From: Nocardia sp. NBC_01503
GTDB taxonomy: Bacteria > Actinomycetota > Actinomycetes > Mycobacteriales > Mycobacteriaceae
Assembly (NCBI RefSeq): GCF_036327755.1
Contig: NZ_CP109596.1
Span: forward strand, 5,146,001 to 5,210,000
Direction of reading: 5' to 3'
Length of the DNA stretch: 64,000 nucleotides
Positions within the stretch are counted from its first letter, which is position 1. Each line of letters starts with the position of its first letter. The notes beneath the pieces are model-generated. The model saw only the letters and a list, made by a program, of their open reading frames with translations, did no database searches and was not told the DNA's origin. Shown in pieces: positions 39,303 to 48,102 of this stretch. The position numbers and the translations under genes were made by a program.

Positions 39303-40996
39303 CAGATGCTCATTTCGATACGGGATGAGCCGTTGCCGGCAGAGTTTTTCGGCACAGCGGCTATTTCCGACCCGGGGTGCGTGACAATCTGTTCGTAGGT
39401 ATAAAGCATGTCCCGCAGCGTCTGGCGATCGGGTTCGGTATCGGCGTACAGACGCCGCATCTCATCGGTACGGCGTCGGATGAACCCGTCACGTGAGCGT
39501 GCGATGGGCCCCGTCGGCTCCGTCTGGATTTGCGTGTCGATCACCAGCTTCTGACAGGTAACCAGGATATCCATATCGGTTGTCATTTCCGCGTAATTCC
39601 GGGTGCGGTCGGTGCCGGCTATTTCGAGTCGATCGACCAGCCCCGCACCAGGATTCGAGAAATCGGCGTCGGTCGGGGCGGCCGGCACGTGATCCGTGAT
39701 CGCGATATCAGCCGGAAGGGATGACCGCAGTCGATTCGAGATGGTCGTGGAGGACGCCAGTGCGCTGAGCCGAATCGATATGCGGCTTGTCGTGATCGAT
39801 ACCAGTTCGGCGAGCATGCGCGCCGGGTCGTCGATTCCGGCCAACTTCGCGATGGCCTGCCGGTCGCTGTCACCGAAGCGGGATTTCCAGCGCCACGGCA
39901 CGATGACCTCGGAAGGGAGGAAGAGCCCGGCCGGTAACCAGCCGCGACCTTCCGTCGAGGTCAGCAACAGCACCGGTCCGCGACGGGTGATCGCCACAGC
40001 GGTGGCCCACTCCAAGCCGGGCGTCGAATCGCCCACGGCGGCAAGAACTCCCGCGAGCAATGTGCGAGCGAGTGTCAGATGGTCGGCTACGGTATCGCCG
40101 ACGACCAGCGACGGCTGTGAGCGCCTGGCCCCGGTACTCCGCGCCGACGCCGCGAGCGGCCCCGGTGAGAGCGGGCCGTCTACCAGGCGCCGGGCCGGCC
40201 CGGTCACGGGGTGAGCGGTGGATACCGCTCGGTCCGGAGCAGTCGAGGACGCATGGATGCCATTGGCGGATCGTGGGTCGGCGCCGGGTGCCGTGATGCG
40301 AGGTGGTGGGGCGGTGGTCGCGGCGGGGGCAACGGGGATATCGGTTCTCGGCCCCGCATTTCGCGGTTGCGCGGTGGAACCGGTGGAGGGTGTGGACGGA
40401 ACTGGAGCCACGGGCCCAATGGGCGTCGAGGGTCCGACCGATGTGGCGGACCCTACGGGAGCGATCGGGCCTATCGGAGTGCCGACCGCGGCGGGATCGT
40501 CGGGTCGGGTGATGTTCCGCACCGCCGAGGGCGCGGCGTTCGGAGCCGTCGCCCGTCCGTCGGCGGCCGGGAGAACGGACCGCTTCGGTGGGGTGCCGCC
40601 AATGGACGGCGCCGGAATGATCGGCGGCGGTGAAGGATCGGTATTCGGTGTATGCGGTCCGGCGCCGCCGGGGCGATTGTCGAAGCCGCCGCCGGCTTGA
40701 CTGATCTGGTGTCGCCCGTGCTCGTCTCTGGCTTCGAGTTCCGCTGCGGCCCTGAGCAATTGGTCGCGAGTCTGTTCATGGTTGCGAGCCAGTCGGTCTG
40801 CCTTGGCATAGCGATCGTTGTAGAACTCGACCAGCGCGCCGTGCATGGGGTCGGCGATTGTGCCGTAGGTTTCCGGGAATTCGTCGAGCCAGGCTTGCGG
40901 AATGGCGGCCCTCCTGCGAAGCTCCGCCGCGATCAAGGCATGCTGCTCCGCGGATTTCCGCAGATCATCTGGCTCGATGAGGAGATGGTCGGCCAT
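39302..40996 (-). CDS. EspC-domain protein with Rv3899c-like C-terminal domains (minus arm)
   Basis: 564 residues. The N-terminal hairpin 'LLIEPDDLRKSAEQHALIAA' followed by 'WLDEFPETYGTIADPMHGAL' is paralogous to the plus-strand protein starting at 34096. The position of the Y-x3-D export motif reads 'ELEARDEHGRH', with no Tyr. The Pro/Thr/Gly linker is followed by 'LLTSTEGRGWLPAGLFLP' and a second helical domain. The ATG at 40996 gives the EspC-type N-terminus; in-frame extension to 41137 would overlap the upstream gene. Confidence 0.75.
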   Translation of the reverse strand: MADHLLIEPDDLRKSAEQHALIAAELRRRAAIPQAWLDEFPETYGTIADPMHGALVEFYNDRYAKADRLARNHEQTRDQLLRAAAELEARDEHGRHQISQAGGGFDNRPGGAGPHTPNTDPSPPPIIPAPSIGGTPPKRSVLPAADGRATAPNAAPSAVRNITRPDDPAAVGTPIGPIAPVGSATSVGPSTPIGPVAPVPSTPSTGSTAQPRNAGPRTDIPVAPAATTAPPPRITAPGADPRSANGIHASSTAPDRAVSTAHPVTGPARRLVDGPLSPGPLAASARSTGARRSQPSLVVGDTVADHLTLARTLLAGVLAAVGDSTPGLEWATAVAITRRGPVLLLTSTEGRGWLPAGLFLPSEVIVPWRWKSRFGDSDRQAIAKLAGIDDPARMLAELVSITTSRISIRLSALASSTTISNRLRSSLPADIAITDHVPAAPTDADFSNPGAGLVDRLEIAGTDRTRNYAEMTTDMDILVTCQKLVIDTQIQTEPTGPIARSRDGFIRRRTDEMRRLYADTEPDRQTLRDMLYTYEQIVTHPGSEIAAVPKNSAGNGSSRIEMSI

Positions 40997-41030
40997 GCTC
41001 GATTGGTTCCTCCCGCCGGGCTGCTTCGAA

Positions 41031-41420
41031 TCATTTCTCCGACTTCCCGAAATCGGGCTCCCGGGAGCCGGGTGCGCCGTCGGCCCGCCATTGCCGCATC
41101 GCTTCCGCGAGCGGGCGTGGCAGTAGCGAAATGTCATTCATATCGATGTGGTATTTGCGCCGCGCGTCAGCGGTGCTCTCGGCTATGGCGGTCATGATCT
41201 CGGCGACCAGTTCGTGACTGCCGAATCTGTCGCACGTTCCGGGAGCCAGATACAGATCCCGGAGTCGCCCGTGGATGTCGACCTCGGGAATGACCAGGCC
41301 TGAGGGTGAGGGACGCCGCGCGACGATTTGCTCGGCCCGCTCCTGAATTGCTTCGAAGCGATGCTGCAGTTCCCGCTTCATGGCGAGTCCCGCCCGCACA
41401 TCGGGGTGAAGTTCTCTCAT
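41031..41420 (-). CDS. EspL-like YbaB/EbfC-family protein (minus arm)
   Basis: 129 residues. Same layout as the plus-strand EspL-like protein: helix 'RFEAIQERAEQIVARR', then 'PSPSGLVIPEVDIHGRLRDL' and 'ELVAEIMTAIAESTADARRK'. The ATG at 41420 has GAGGATCG directly upstream. It opens the unit 41420-36094 and is preceded by operator site 5. A secretion-chaperone role by analogy to EspL. Confidence 0.78.
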   Translation of the reverse strand: MRELHPDVRAGLAMKRELQHRFEAIQERAEQIVARRPSPSGLVIPEVDIHGRLRDLYLAPGTCDRFGSHELVAEIMTAIAESTADARRKYHIDMNDISLLPRPLAEAMRQWRADGAPGSREPDFGKSEK

Positions 41421-41478
41421 CGATCCTCGTTCGTCGGCGGCCCTGCCCTTCAGCATGCGTCACCGCGCAGCGGGCGAC

Positions 41479-41494
41479 TTCTCGCCAGTGAGAA
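41479..41494. promoter_or_regulatory. TTCTCG-CCAG-TGAGAA operator, site 5 (variant)
   Basis: Same 6-4-6 layout with a C-to-T change matched symmetrically in the other arm (TTCTC/GAGAA), about 60 bp upstream of the EspL-like start. The compensating change keeps the dyad, which suggests a real but altered site. Confidence 0.55.
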
Positions 41495-41556
41495 GGGTGT
41501 TCGCCGAGACAAGAGCGGGATGGCTTGCGGTGCAAGCTATCCCGTCGTCCTCATCC

Positions 41557-42792
41557 TCACGCTGAACCGGTGCGCGGCGGGGGTGGGGGAGGAGGCGGGG
41601 GTGGCGGTGCGCCGGGTGGGGAGTCTGTACCCGATACCGGAATGGTCGCTCCCGCGGGTTGCGCCGCCGCGGCGGGATCCCCGCCCGGGCCGGGCTGGGG
41701 AACCCCCGGCGCGCCCGGCGCCGTAGCGCCGGGTGGGGGAACACCCGGCGAGTTGGGGGCCGCCGCGCCCGGCGGGGGACCGCCCGGTGCGCCTGGGGGC
41801 GGGCCGTCCGGATGCTGGCGATCGTCGCGCTGATCGCTCTTGTCGTTCATCTTCTCGACCAGTTGCAGTGCCGAGGGCAGTAGGCTGGCGCCCAGCATCG
41901 GAATCATCATGAGCGCCTGCATGATTCCCGAGCCGCCGCTGTCACCGCCCCCGCCCCCGCCATTCGCACCCGGCTGCTGCTGCTGTCCGCCGCTCCCGCC
42001 GCCCCCGGGATTCCCGCCATTGCCACCGTTACCGCCGCCGGGGTTGCCGCCGTTGCCTCCGCCGGACATGCGCAAATTGTCTTCGGCGACCTTGCTGACC
42101 CGCTTGTACACCTCCTCGATCGTCTTGGCGATCGTGTCCATGAGGCTCACCTCATCGGCGGGTTGTAATTTGGCGGCTGTCTTTCTGCTCAGCGCGGCAA
42201 CCAGATCCGCGATCAGATGTTTGATCGCGGCGAGGGTGCGGTCCTTGTCTGCCGACATCACATTGGCGACATCGAGCACCTTGTCATCCATGGTCAGCAG
42301 CGAGGCCTGGCGGGATTCGACCGCTTCGAGCGTCTTCTGATACAGCTCGGACGCTTTGCCCTCGCCGAGGCTTTTGTACACCTTGGTGGTCAGCAGATCG
42401 TCGACCCGGGGCGGTGGGAAGGTCGTTCCGCGGCCGAGTAGGTCGACGGCGGTCTGGAGCGCGGCCTCGGCCATCGCGATGAAGCTCTTGAGGGCGGGCG
42501 ACGCGCCGGAGGGGACCGGGAGTCGCGGAATCGTCCAGTAGTGCTTGCCGATACCGGAGGGCCGGGTATCCCGGCCGGTTTTCACGGGAAGCGTATGAGC
42601 GCCCGGTGCCACCGAGGCCGAGACCGGAACCGTTCCGGCGGGCAGGGTTTCGGCGTCCGCCGCTGCCGCGGGCGGCGTGCGGGCCTCATCCGTTCCACCC
42701 GGCAGGGTGAAGGCGCCCGCCGGGCTCGCCGTGGTCTCCGCGTCGGTCGTGTCCGTCATATACGTCGCATCCGTTGCCATCGCCGCCGGCAC
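41557..42792 (-). CDS. Gly/Pro-rich ESX-accessory protein with helical core
   Basis: 411 residues (GTG 42792; ATG 42780 possible). A Thr/Ala-rich N-terminus leads to helices around residues 95-240 ('SFIAMAEAALQTAVDLLGRG'), then a Gly/Asn/Gln-rich tract, the hydrophobic segment 'IMQALMMIPMLGASLLPSAL', and a Pro-rich tail ending in a run of 12 prolines. This plan matches the long plus-arm proteins starting at 26356 and 28052. Divergent from the NlpC/P60 gene, with operator site 6 between them. Confidence 0.6.
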   Translation of the reverse strand: MPAAMATDATYMTDTTDAETTASPAGAFTLPGGTDEARTPPAAAADAETLPAGTVPVSASVAPGAHTLPVKTGRDTRPSGIGKHYWTIPRLPVPSGASPALKSFIAMAEAALQTAVDLLGRGTTFPPPRVDDLLTTKVYKSLGEGKASELYQKTLEAVESRQASLLTMDDKVLDVANVMSADKDRTLAAIKHLIADLVAALSRKTAAKLQPADEVSLMDTIAKTIEEVYKRVSKVAEDNLRMSGGGNGGNPGGGNGGNGGNPGGGGSGGQQQQPGANGGGGGGDSGGSGIMQALMMIPMLGASLLPSALQLVEKMNDKSDQRDDRQHPDGPPPGAPGGPPPGAAAPNSPGVPPPGATAPGAPGVPQPGPGGDPAAAAQPAGATIPVSGTDSPPGAPPPPPPPPPPPRTGSA

Positions 42793-42826
42793 CCGCCTCC
42801 CTGTTGATCAGACTCATTGTCCGGTG

Positions 42827-42842
42827 TTCCCCGAGGTGGGAA
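42827..42842. promoter_or_regulatory. TTCCCC-GAGG-TGGGAA operator, site 6
   Basis: Single copy in the 188-base divergent region between the genes starting at 42792 and 42981. One site may serve both directions. Confidence 0.7.
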
Positions 42843-42980
42843 GCCGCGCGGCGGCCGGTCATGCATAGTCGACGGACGGCTACGGCCGATACGCGGCGGC
42901 ATGCTGCCCGGAATCGCCTGGGCGGCACGACGACCGGGAACACAACGGACGCTCGGTGAGGCGCGAAGGCGGTGACGCGA

Positions 42981-43904
42981 ATGGCGACGGTTCTGTCCGA
43001 CGACCTGAGCGGTGTGCTGAAGTCATTGCTCGACCTGTACGGCGCGGGTTCTCCCGATCCGGTACAGGCGGCGAGAATGGGTGTGCTCGAACGGGATACG
43101 AGCGAGGGCGTGGGGTCCGCACTGGCCGCCTACACCGGCGCGCGCAGTATGCACGTATCGATCGCGGATTCGCACGAGGGCAAGGACAGTGTGGTGCGGC
43201 AGGCGGTCGCGGTGTCCGGCGGCAATACCGCTGACGGCCGTAACCACCTCACCCATCAGATCTCGGATCTGCAATCGCGCATCCAGGCGATCGCCGGAAT
43301 CCGGGACACTCGATTCAGCGGCCCGGCCCTGCTCGACGCGGTGCAGACCACCATCACCAAGGCCACCCAGCAGGTCGACCGGGACACCCGCGCCGCGCAC
43401 AAGCTCGCCGCGCAGATCATGCCGCCCGCCGCCCCCAAGGTCATAACCAATTGGTCGGATTCGCCCAGACGCCGACGGCCCCGACTACGCACCCGGCGAC
43501 GCACCCGGATTCCCCGAAACGGCACCGCGGGCAGCAATGCCGTTCTCGCGGCGAGCAATTGGCTCGGCACCCGGTATGTCTGGGGTGGCGGTGGCGCGGG
43601 CGGGCCCAGCGGTGGCGGCTTCGACTGCTCGGGCCTGACCCAGTACGCCATCGCGCAGGCGTCGCAGGGGCAGGTGATCCTGCCGCGCACCACCTATGAG
43701 CAGATCCACAGTGGTATCCGCATTCCGGTTTCGGAAGCCCGACCCGGTGATCTGGTGTTCCCCGCCGGTTCCTTCAGCTCACGCGGCCCGGAACACGTGC
43801 AGTTGGCCGCCGGGAACGGCATGGTCATCGAGGCGCCCTATTCGGGGTCGACGGTCAAATGGTCTCGAATGTCGAGCCAGGCCATAGTCGTTCGCGTGCT
43901 CTGA
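42981..43904 (+). CDS. NlpC/P60-family cell-wall hydrolase of the ESX-accessory region
   Basis: 307 residues. The N-terminal ~165 residues are helical. The C-terminal NlpC/P60 domain has catalytic Cys near residue 216 ('FDCSGLTQYA') and His near 272 ('EHVQLAAGNG'), with 'ARPGDLVFPAG' between. Mycobacterial ESX-2 loci also carry an NlpC/P60 protein (Rv3896c type). Between the halves (43443-43530) the reading frame gives an Arg-rich stretch, while a neighbouring frame gives a Pro/Thr-rich linker; two compensating frame changes are possible. A GTG at 42972 is an alternative start. Confidence 0.85.
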   Translation: MATVLSDDLSGVLKSLLDLYGAGSPDPVQAARMGVLERDTSEGVGSALAAYTGARSMHVSIADSHEGKDSVVRQAVAVSGGNTADGRNHLTHQISDLQSRIQAIAGIRDTRFSGPALLDAVQTTITKATQQVDRDTRAAHKLAAQIMPPAAPKVITNWSDSPRRRRPRLRTRRRTRIPRNGTAGSNAVLAASNWLGTRYVWGGGGAGGPSGGGFDCSGLTQYAIAQASQGQVILPRTTYEQIHSGIRIPVSEARPGDLVFPAGSFSSRGPEHVQLAAGNGMVIEAPYSGSTVKWSRMSSQAIVVRVL

Positions 43905-43922
43905 ACCGCGGGGTAGCCGGAC

Positions 43923-45683
43923 ATGGCGATCGAAATACCGCACGAGGTGGCGCTGTTCCTCAATTACGCGGGCGTGCCGTACCCCGATATCAATGAGGAT
44001 CAGGTCCGCGAATTAGCCACGCACGTACGGAATTTCGCCGCGAAGGTGCGCGGCACCCATGAGGCCGCGACCGGTGCGATCAAGGATATGAACGGGGTCT
44101 GGTCCGGGTACTCCTATGAGCAGCTGATCACGGTCTGGGCCCGCATGAGCGCGACCCATATGGCAGAACTCGATCGCGCCTGCAAGGTCGTGGCGGTCGC
44201 GTTGAACGCCGCCGCCGAGCTGATCGTGGTGACCAAGGTGGCGGTGCTGGCCGAACTGACCGCCATGGCCTCGACGTACCTGGCCGCCATCGCGGGCACC
44301 TTCGCCACCGGCGGGCTCTCCGCGGTGGTGGCACAGTCGCTGCCCGCGATGGCGAGCAAACTGCTGTCGGTGATGGAACAGGTGCTGATCGCCTACCTCC
44401 TCGCCGAGGTGCTCGGCAAGGCGATCGAGCCACTGGGCCACGTCATCGAGCGCATGGTCGGCGGCGCACTGCACAACGCGGTGGTGGACGTCCTGGATCT
44501 GCCCCCGCCGCCGAGCAGCTCGGCGGCGCCGCCGATGCGGATCGAACCGGACGAGGTCATGCGCTACGCGGATCTCCTGGACGCCTACGCGGACCAGATG
44601 CTCTCGCACGCGGAGGATTTCGCGAACAAGGTGGGCGGACTGGATTTCACCACCGACAGCGGACGGAACCTCGGCGACTCCGGGGGCGAGCCTGCGCGCA
44701 ACCCACCGGCGGACGAGTTCACGGCAGCGCCTACCGGGCCGCCACCGCCGGTGTCACATCCGGTGGATCCCCCGATGACAACCGGAAGCCTTCCCGCTCA
44801 GTGGAAGTCGCTGCCCGCCGGACCGCCGATAGCGGCCACCGACGGCCCGGACCGAGTGGCACCGGGTTCGGACTCGCCATCCGATCGGGTCTCGCCGCGT
44901 CGCGGTGCGAATTCGGCGGCGCCTATGGCTTCGACCGGATCGGCCGCGAATGGCTCGGGCCCGGCCACGAATTCGGCCGGACCGGGCGCGAATTCGGCAG
45001 CGCCCCGGGTGAGCGCGCCACCGTGGCAGGAGAATTCCGGGATGCGGCGGGAATCCCCCGCCTCCGAAGCGGTCCGGGGCGGTAGCGAGCGCTCCGACCG
45101 CGCGGCGGACGCGCCCCGCACCTCCGATCGCACCGAGACTCACACCGCGGCAGTATCTTCCGGCTCGGAGCGGGTCTCCGAGCCCGCCGCCACAGCCGCA
45201 CCTCCCAGCAGGGAGCGAACCGTCTTGGCTGCCGGTCCCACTGCCGAGGTGACCGCACCGAGCGGTGGTGATGGCGAATCCGCTGCGCGACAGCCGGATC
45301 CGATGGGCACGGTAGGTCCGACGAACGCCCAGCAGAGTGCCAGTCCCTGGCGCGGCGGCCCCGTACGACGTCGGGGGCCCGAGAGAGTGGCCCGGACTTC
45401 GCGCGAGCGGCACCCCACCGCGGCCCCGGACTCGCAGACGTCCGAGCGAAGTGGTGTTCCGGTGCCGGAGCGCGGTGTCGCATCGACGCCCTGGTCCAAA
45501 CGTGTCCGCGAGTCCGACACCGTGGCAAAGGTTTTCGCCCCGCAGACCGAATCGCGCGTCGGGCGTGCCCGCGCGTCGGATCCGGTGCGGGAGGATGCGG
45601 CAGCCCGCAAGAACCCCACGGCCGACCCGGCGAATACCGTCTCCGATTCGAAGAGCCGCCGATCCGAGGAAGCGGATCGCTGA
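43923..45683 (+). CDS. CpnT-N/WXG-like ESX-associated protein with long disordered tail
   Basis: 586 residues. The first 200 form long helices with a W-S-G turn ('MNGVWSGYSYEQLITV') and hydrophobic Ala-rich helices ('MASTYLAAIAGTFATGGLSA'), the pattern of CpnT N-terminal domains encoded next to mycobacterial ESX loci. A second helix pair 'IEPDEVMRYADLLDAYADQM' resembles an EspC half. The remaining 350 residues are Pro/Ser/Arg-rich and disordered, with no toxin domain at the end. Coupled to the hydrolase gene 18 bases upstream. Confidence 0.7.
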   Translation: MAIEIPHEVALFLNYAGVPYPDINEDQVRELATHVRNFAAKVRGTHEAATGAIKDMNGVWSGYSYEQLITVWARMSATHMAELDRACKVVAVALNAAAELIVVTKVAVLAELTAMASTYLAAIAGTFATGGLSAVVAQSLPAMASKLLSVMEQVLIAYLLAEVLGKAIEPLGHVIERMVGGALHNAVVDVLDLPPPPSSSAAPPMRIEPDEVMRYADLLDAYADQMLSHAEDFANKVGGLDFTTDSGRNLGDSGGEPARNPPADEFTAAPTGPPPPVSHPVDPPMTTGSLPAQWKSLPAGPPIAATDGPDRVAPGSDSPSDRVSPRRGANSAAPMASTGSAANGSGPATNSAGPGANSAAPRVSAPPWQENSGMRRESPASEAVRGGSERSDRAADAPRTSDRTETHTAAVSSGSERVSEPAATAAPPSRERTVLAAGPTAEVTAPSGGDGESAARQPDPMGTVGPTNAQQSASPWRGGPVRRRGPERVARTSRERHPTAAPDSQTSERSGVPVPERGVASTPWSKRVRESDTVAKVFAPQTESRVGRARASDPVREDAAARKNPTADPANTVSDSKSRRSEEADR

Positions 45684-45693
45684 CCGGTCGGGC

Positions 45694-47022
45694 CTATGTC
45701 CGCGCGGTGGAATCGCCTGCCCGGGAACCCTGCCGGGAGACCCTGGTAATCCAGGTTCCGGTGCTCGGTGCGGTGGGTGCTACGGCCACCGGTGCGGGTG
45801 ACGGGGGTTCGGCCGACCGGGGTGGGGCCAGCCGTCGCGCCCGTCGCGCCAGCAGCGCCATCGCCACCACCAGCAACCAGCCCGCCGAGTGCGGACCGAG
45901 GATCGAGACCAGCACCCCTGAACACAGCGCTCCGGCCGCGGTCCCACCGTGCGAGATGAGCTTGCTGGCGCCGAAGATTCGGCCGATCAGCTCCTCGGGG
46001 TAGATCCGCACTCGATACAGGGTCAGCGGCACATTGACCATCGTCCCCACGAAACCGACTCCCATCCAGCACACGCCCAGCACAAGGGGATTCGAGGTGA
46101 TGGCGATCGGCACGGCCAACAGGGTCCAGGCCCACAACGCGGCCGTGAGCACGGTCTGTGGGTTGAGTCGATTGCCGAGCCGGGCCGCCGGTACCGCGCT
46201 CAGTAGCCCGCCCACACCGGTGGCCCCGAGCACCACCCCGACAATCCACGTCGGTTGACCGCTCTGCTTGATCGAGAGTGTGATCACCAGAATGAGCACC
46301 TGAATTATCGCGTTCGACGCGCCGAGAGTGATCGCGGCGTTCCGCCCGAACGAATCCGTCCCGAGGTGCCGCATGCCGACCCGGATCTGATCCCAATCCC
46401 AGATGCCCGCGGTTTTCGCGGGAGCGGGTTCGGGCGGCGTCTGTGCCCGGGAGCGAATCCTGGACAGCGTCCACAGGCAATAGAGGTAGGAGGCGGCGTT
46501 GGCCAGAAACGGCAGCCCGCGTGCGATGCCGAGCAGTGCCGCGCCGAGCGTGCGGCCCATCATATTGGCTATCGGCTGCTCGGCCTCCAGGAAGGCGAAC
46601 GCCGCGGGGCGCTCCGCCTCGGTGGTGACGTCCCGAATCAGAACCAGTTCAGCGGTATTGAAGAAGACGTACGCCGTACCTTCGGTGAAGGCGGCCACCG
46701 CGAGAAACAACGCCAGACCCGGTGGTCGCATGAAGATCACCAGCGCCGCCAGCACGGTGGCCGCCAATCCCATGCGCTGGCACAGCACCAGGGTTTGTCG
46801 GCGGTCCCACAGGTCCGCCGCGACCCCCGCCGGAATTTCGAACACCAGCCCCGGCGCCGCGATCGCGAAGGCCACTACGCTGGCTGCGATCGGTGAATCG
46901 GTGAGCAGCAGTGTCAGCAGCGGGTACGCGATGCGCGCACCCTGTAGTCCGACATGGGAAATGGCATTGCCGGACCACAACAGCAGGAAGTCCCGGTTAC
47001 GCAGGACGGTCGAACCGGGCAT
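45694..47022 (-). CDS. MFS transporter
   Basis: 442 residues with about 12 transmembrane helices. 'NRDFLLLWSGNAISHVG' and 'DRRQTLVLCQRMGLAATV' match the exporter-type MFS proteins (TMS5/EntS-like). The substrate is unknown. It ends 11 bases from the convergent CpnT-N-like gene. Upstream genes run in the same direction with short gaps, so it probably belongs to the unit starting at 48102. Confidence 0.85.
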   Translation of the reverse strand: MPGSTVLRNRDFLLLWSGNAISHVGLQGARIAYPLLTLLLTDSPIAASVVAFAIAAPGLVFEIPAGVAADLWDRRQTLVLCQRMGLAATVLAALVIFMRPPGLALFLAVAAFTEGTAYVFFNTAELVLIRDVTTEAERPAAFAFLEAEQPIANMMGRTLGAALLGIARGLPFLANAASYLYCLWTLSRIRSRAQTPPEPAPAKTAGIWDWDQIRVGMRHLGTDSFGRNAAITLGASNAIIQVLILVITLSIKQSGQPTWIVGVVLGATGVGGLLSAVPAARLGNRLNPQTVLTAALWAWTLLAVPIAITSNPLVLGVCWMGVGFVGTMVNVPLTLYRVRIYPEELIGRIFGASKLISHGGTAAGALCSGVLVSILGPHSAGWLLVVAMALLARRARRLAPPRSAEPPSPAPVAVAPTAPSTGTWITRVSRQGSRAGDSTART

Positions 47023-47055
47023 TCGGAATCGCTTCCGTGGGAATCGAAGTGGCCG

Positions 47056-47736
47056 TCAGAGGATTCGGGTGACGACCGCCTTGATCACGCGAAGCAGGCC
47101 CCGACGGGCCCGCAGCGCGGTGATCGCGGCCGCTACGACGGTGATGGCGAGCGCGAACAATGCCGTCGATGTCAAACCGGCCGTGTGGAGCTGCGATAAC
47201 TTACCGGGCCAGGGATATTCGTTACTGCCGCGCAGCGCGCCGATCGCCAGCCCCAACTGGGCGGACAGGTCCCTGTTCATCACCAGCGCCGCACTCGCCT
47301 GCGGTATAGCGGCGTTGAGCGTGTACAGGTCCATCGCCACCAGCAGCGCCGCGGCCGATGCCGCTACGGCGGTGAGGGTTTCGGCCGCCGCGCTGCGCTG
47401 CCGACTGGCCCAGACCGCCGCCGCCACGGTGATGAGGATGGCGGTGGTGGCCAGGACCGCCCAGGTATTGCTGATCTGCGGTCCGGGCGGCGGCGACTGC
47501 GACCACAGATTCAGATGTTTGGTTGTGCGCCGGAATCGCCCGAAGGCATTGACGGTGGCGGTACCGTCCCAACCGTAGGCCGACAGCCACGGCTTGAACA
47601 TCAGATACAGCACCGCTGAATTCGCCAGTGCCACCAGAAGGTACGGCCAACCTTCGCTGATGGATTTGTGTGCGCCGCGCTGCGGATCCCGTCCGCCGGG
47701 CGATCCGGCCGCCTGCCACGGTGTCGATTGCACCAT
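47056..47736 (-). CDS. Four-helix membrane protein of unknown function
   Basis: 226 residues with four predicted transmembrane helices ('YLLVALANSAVLYLMFKPWL', 'WAVLATTAILITVAAAVWAS', and two more). An extracytoplasmic loop with 'WDGTATVNAFGRF' follows the first helix. No family is recognised. It is flanked by the MFS gene and a small hypothetical gene in the same unit. Confidence 0.7.
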   Translation of the reverse strand: MVQSTPWQAAGSPGGRDPQRGAHKSISEGWPYLLVALANSAVLYLMFKPWLSAYGWDGTATVNAFGRFRRTTKHLNLWSQSPPPGPQISNTWAVLATTAILITVAAAVWASRQRSAAAETLTAVAASAAALLVAMDLYTLNAAIPQASAALVMNRDLSAQLGLAIGALRGSNEYPWPGKLSQLHTAGLTSTALFALAITVVAAAITALRARRGLLRVIKAVVTRIL

Positions 47737-47745
47737 CGTTCCAAC

Positions 47746-48102
47746 CTAAGGCGTGCCGGCGTGCGGGTGTCGCCACTGCTGGGGAGAGCCGGAGCCCGGT
47801 TGCCCAGCGGGCGTGGAGCTTTCGTCCACTATCCGGCAGTAGCTCAGGGCGAACGGGCGCAGTAGGGCACGCATGAAGGCGGGGCCGTCGGCGGCGGTCA
47901 CCAGTGGTTCGGTCGCCGGTGTTTCGATGCCCTCGCGGTACCAGTGCACCGCCAGCGGACAGGGGCTGCCGTTGCACAGCCGCAGTTCGACCGAACCCTG
48001 TGCGTTGAGCCGGAATTCAGCGACGCGATACCACTGGTTCAACCCCCGTTCGTAGATCGAGACGAAGGTGGGAACGCGGCGCGCGGGACTCGCGGTGATC
48101 AT
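47746..48102 (-). CDS. Small soluble hypothetical protein
   Basis: 118 residues, predominantly beta: 'VPTFVSIYERGLNQWYRVAE', 'SVELRLCNGSPCPLAVHWYR'. Three cysteines, no signal peptide, and a Pro/Gly/His-rich C-terminus. It lies 62 bp downstream of operator site 7 and heads the minus-strand unit ending with the MFS transporter. Function unknown. Confidence 0.6.
   Translation of the reverse strand: MITASPARRVPTFVSIYERGLNQWYRVAEFRLNAQGSVELRLCNGSPCPLAVHWYREGIETPATEPLVTAADGPAFMRALLRPFALSYCRIVDESSTPAGQPGSGSPQQWRHPHAGTP

Noticed and set aside
41043..41058. TTCCCG-AAAT-CGGGCT, a possible eleventh operator
   Set aside because: It lies inside the EspL-like coding sequence, its right arm is incomplete and no unit start follows other than the closely coupled next gene.
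47031..47043. TGGGAA preceded by TTCC upstream of the MFS gene
   Set aside because: The spacing does not fit the 6-4-6 repeat, and the gene appears to belong to the unit starting at 48102.
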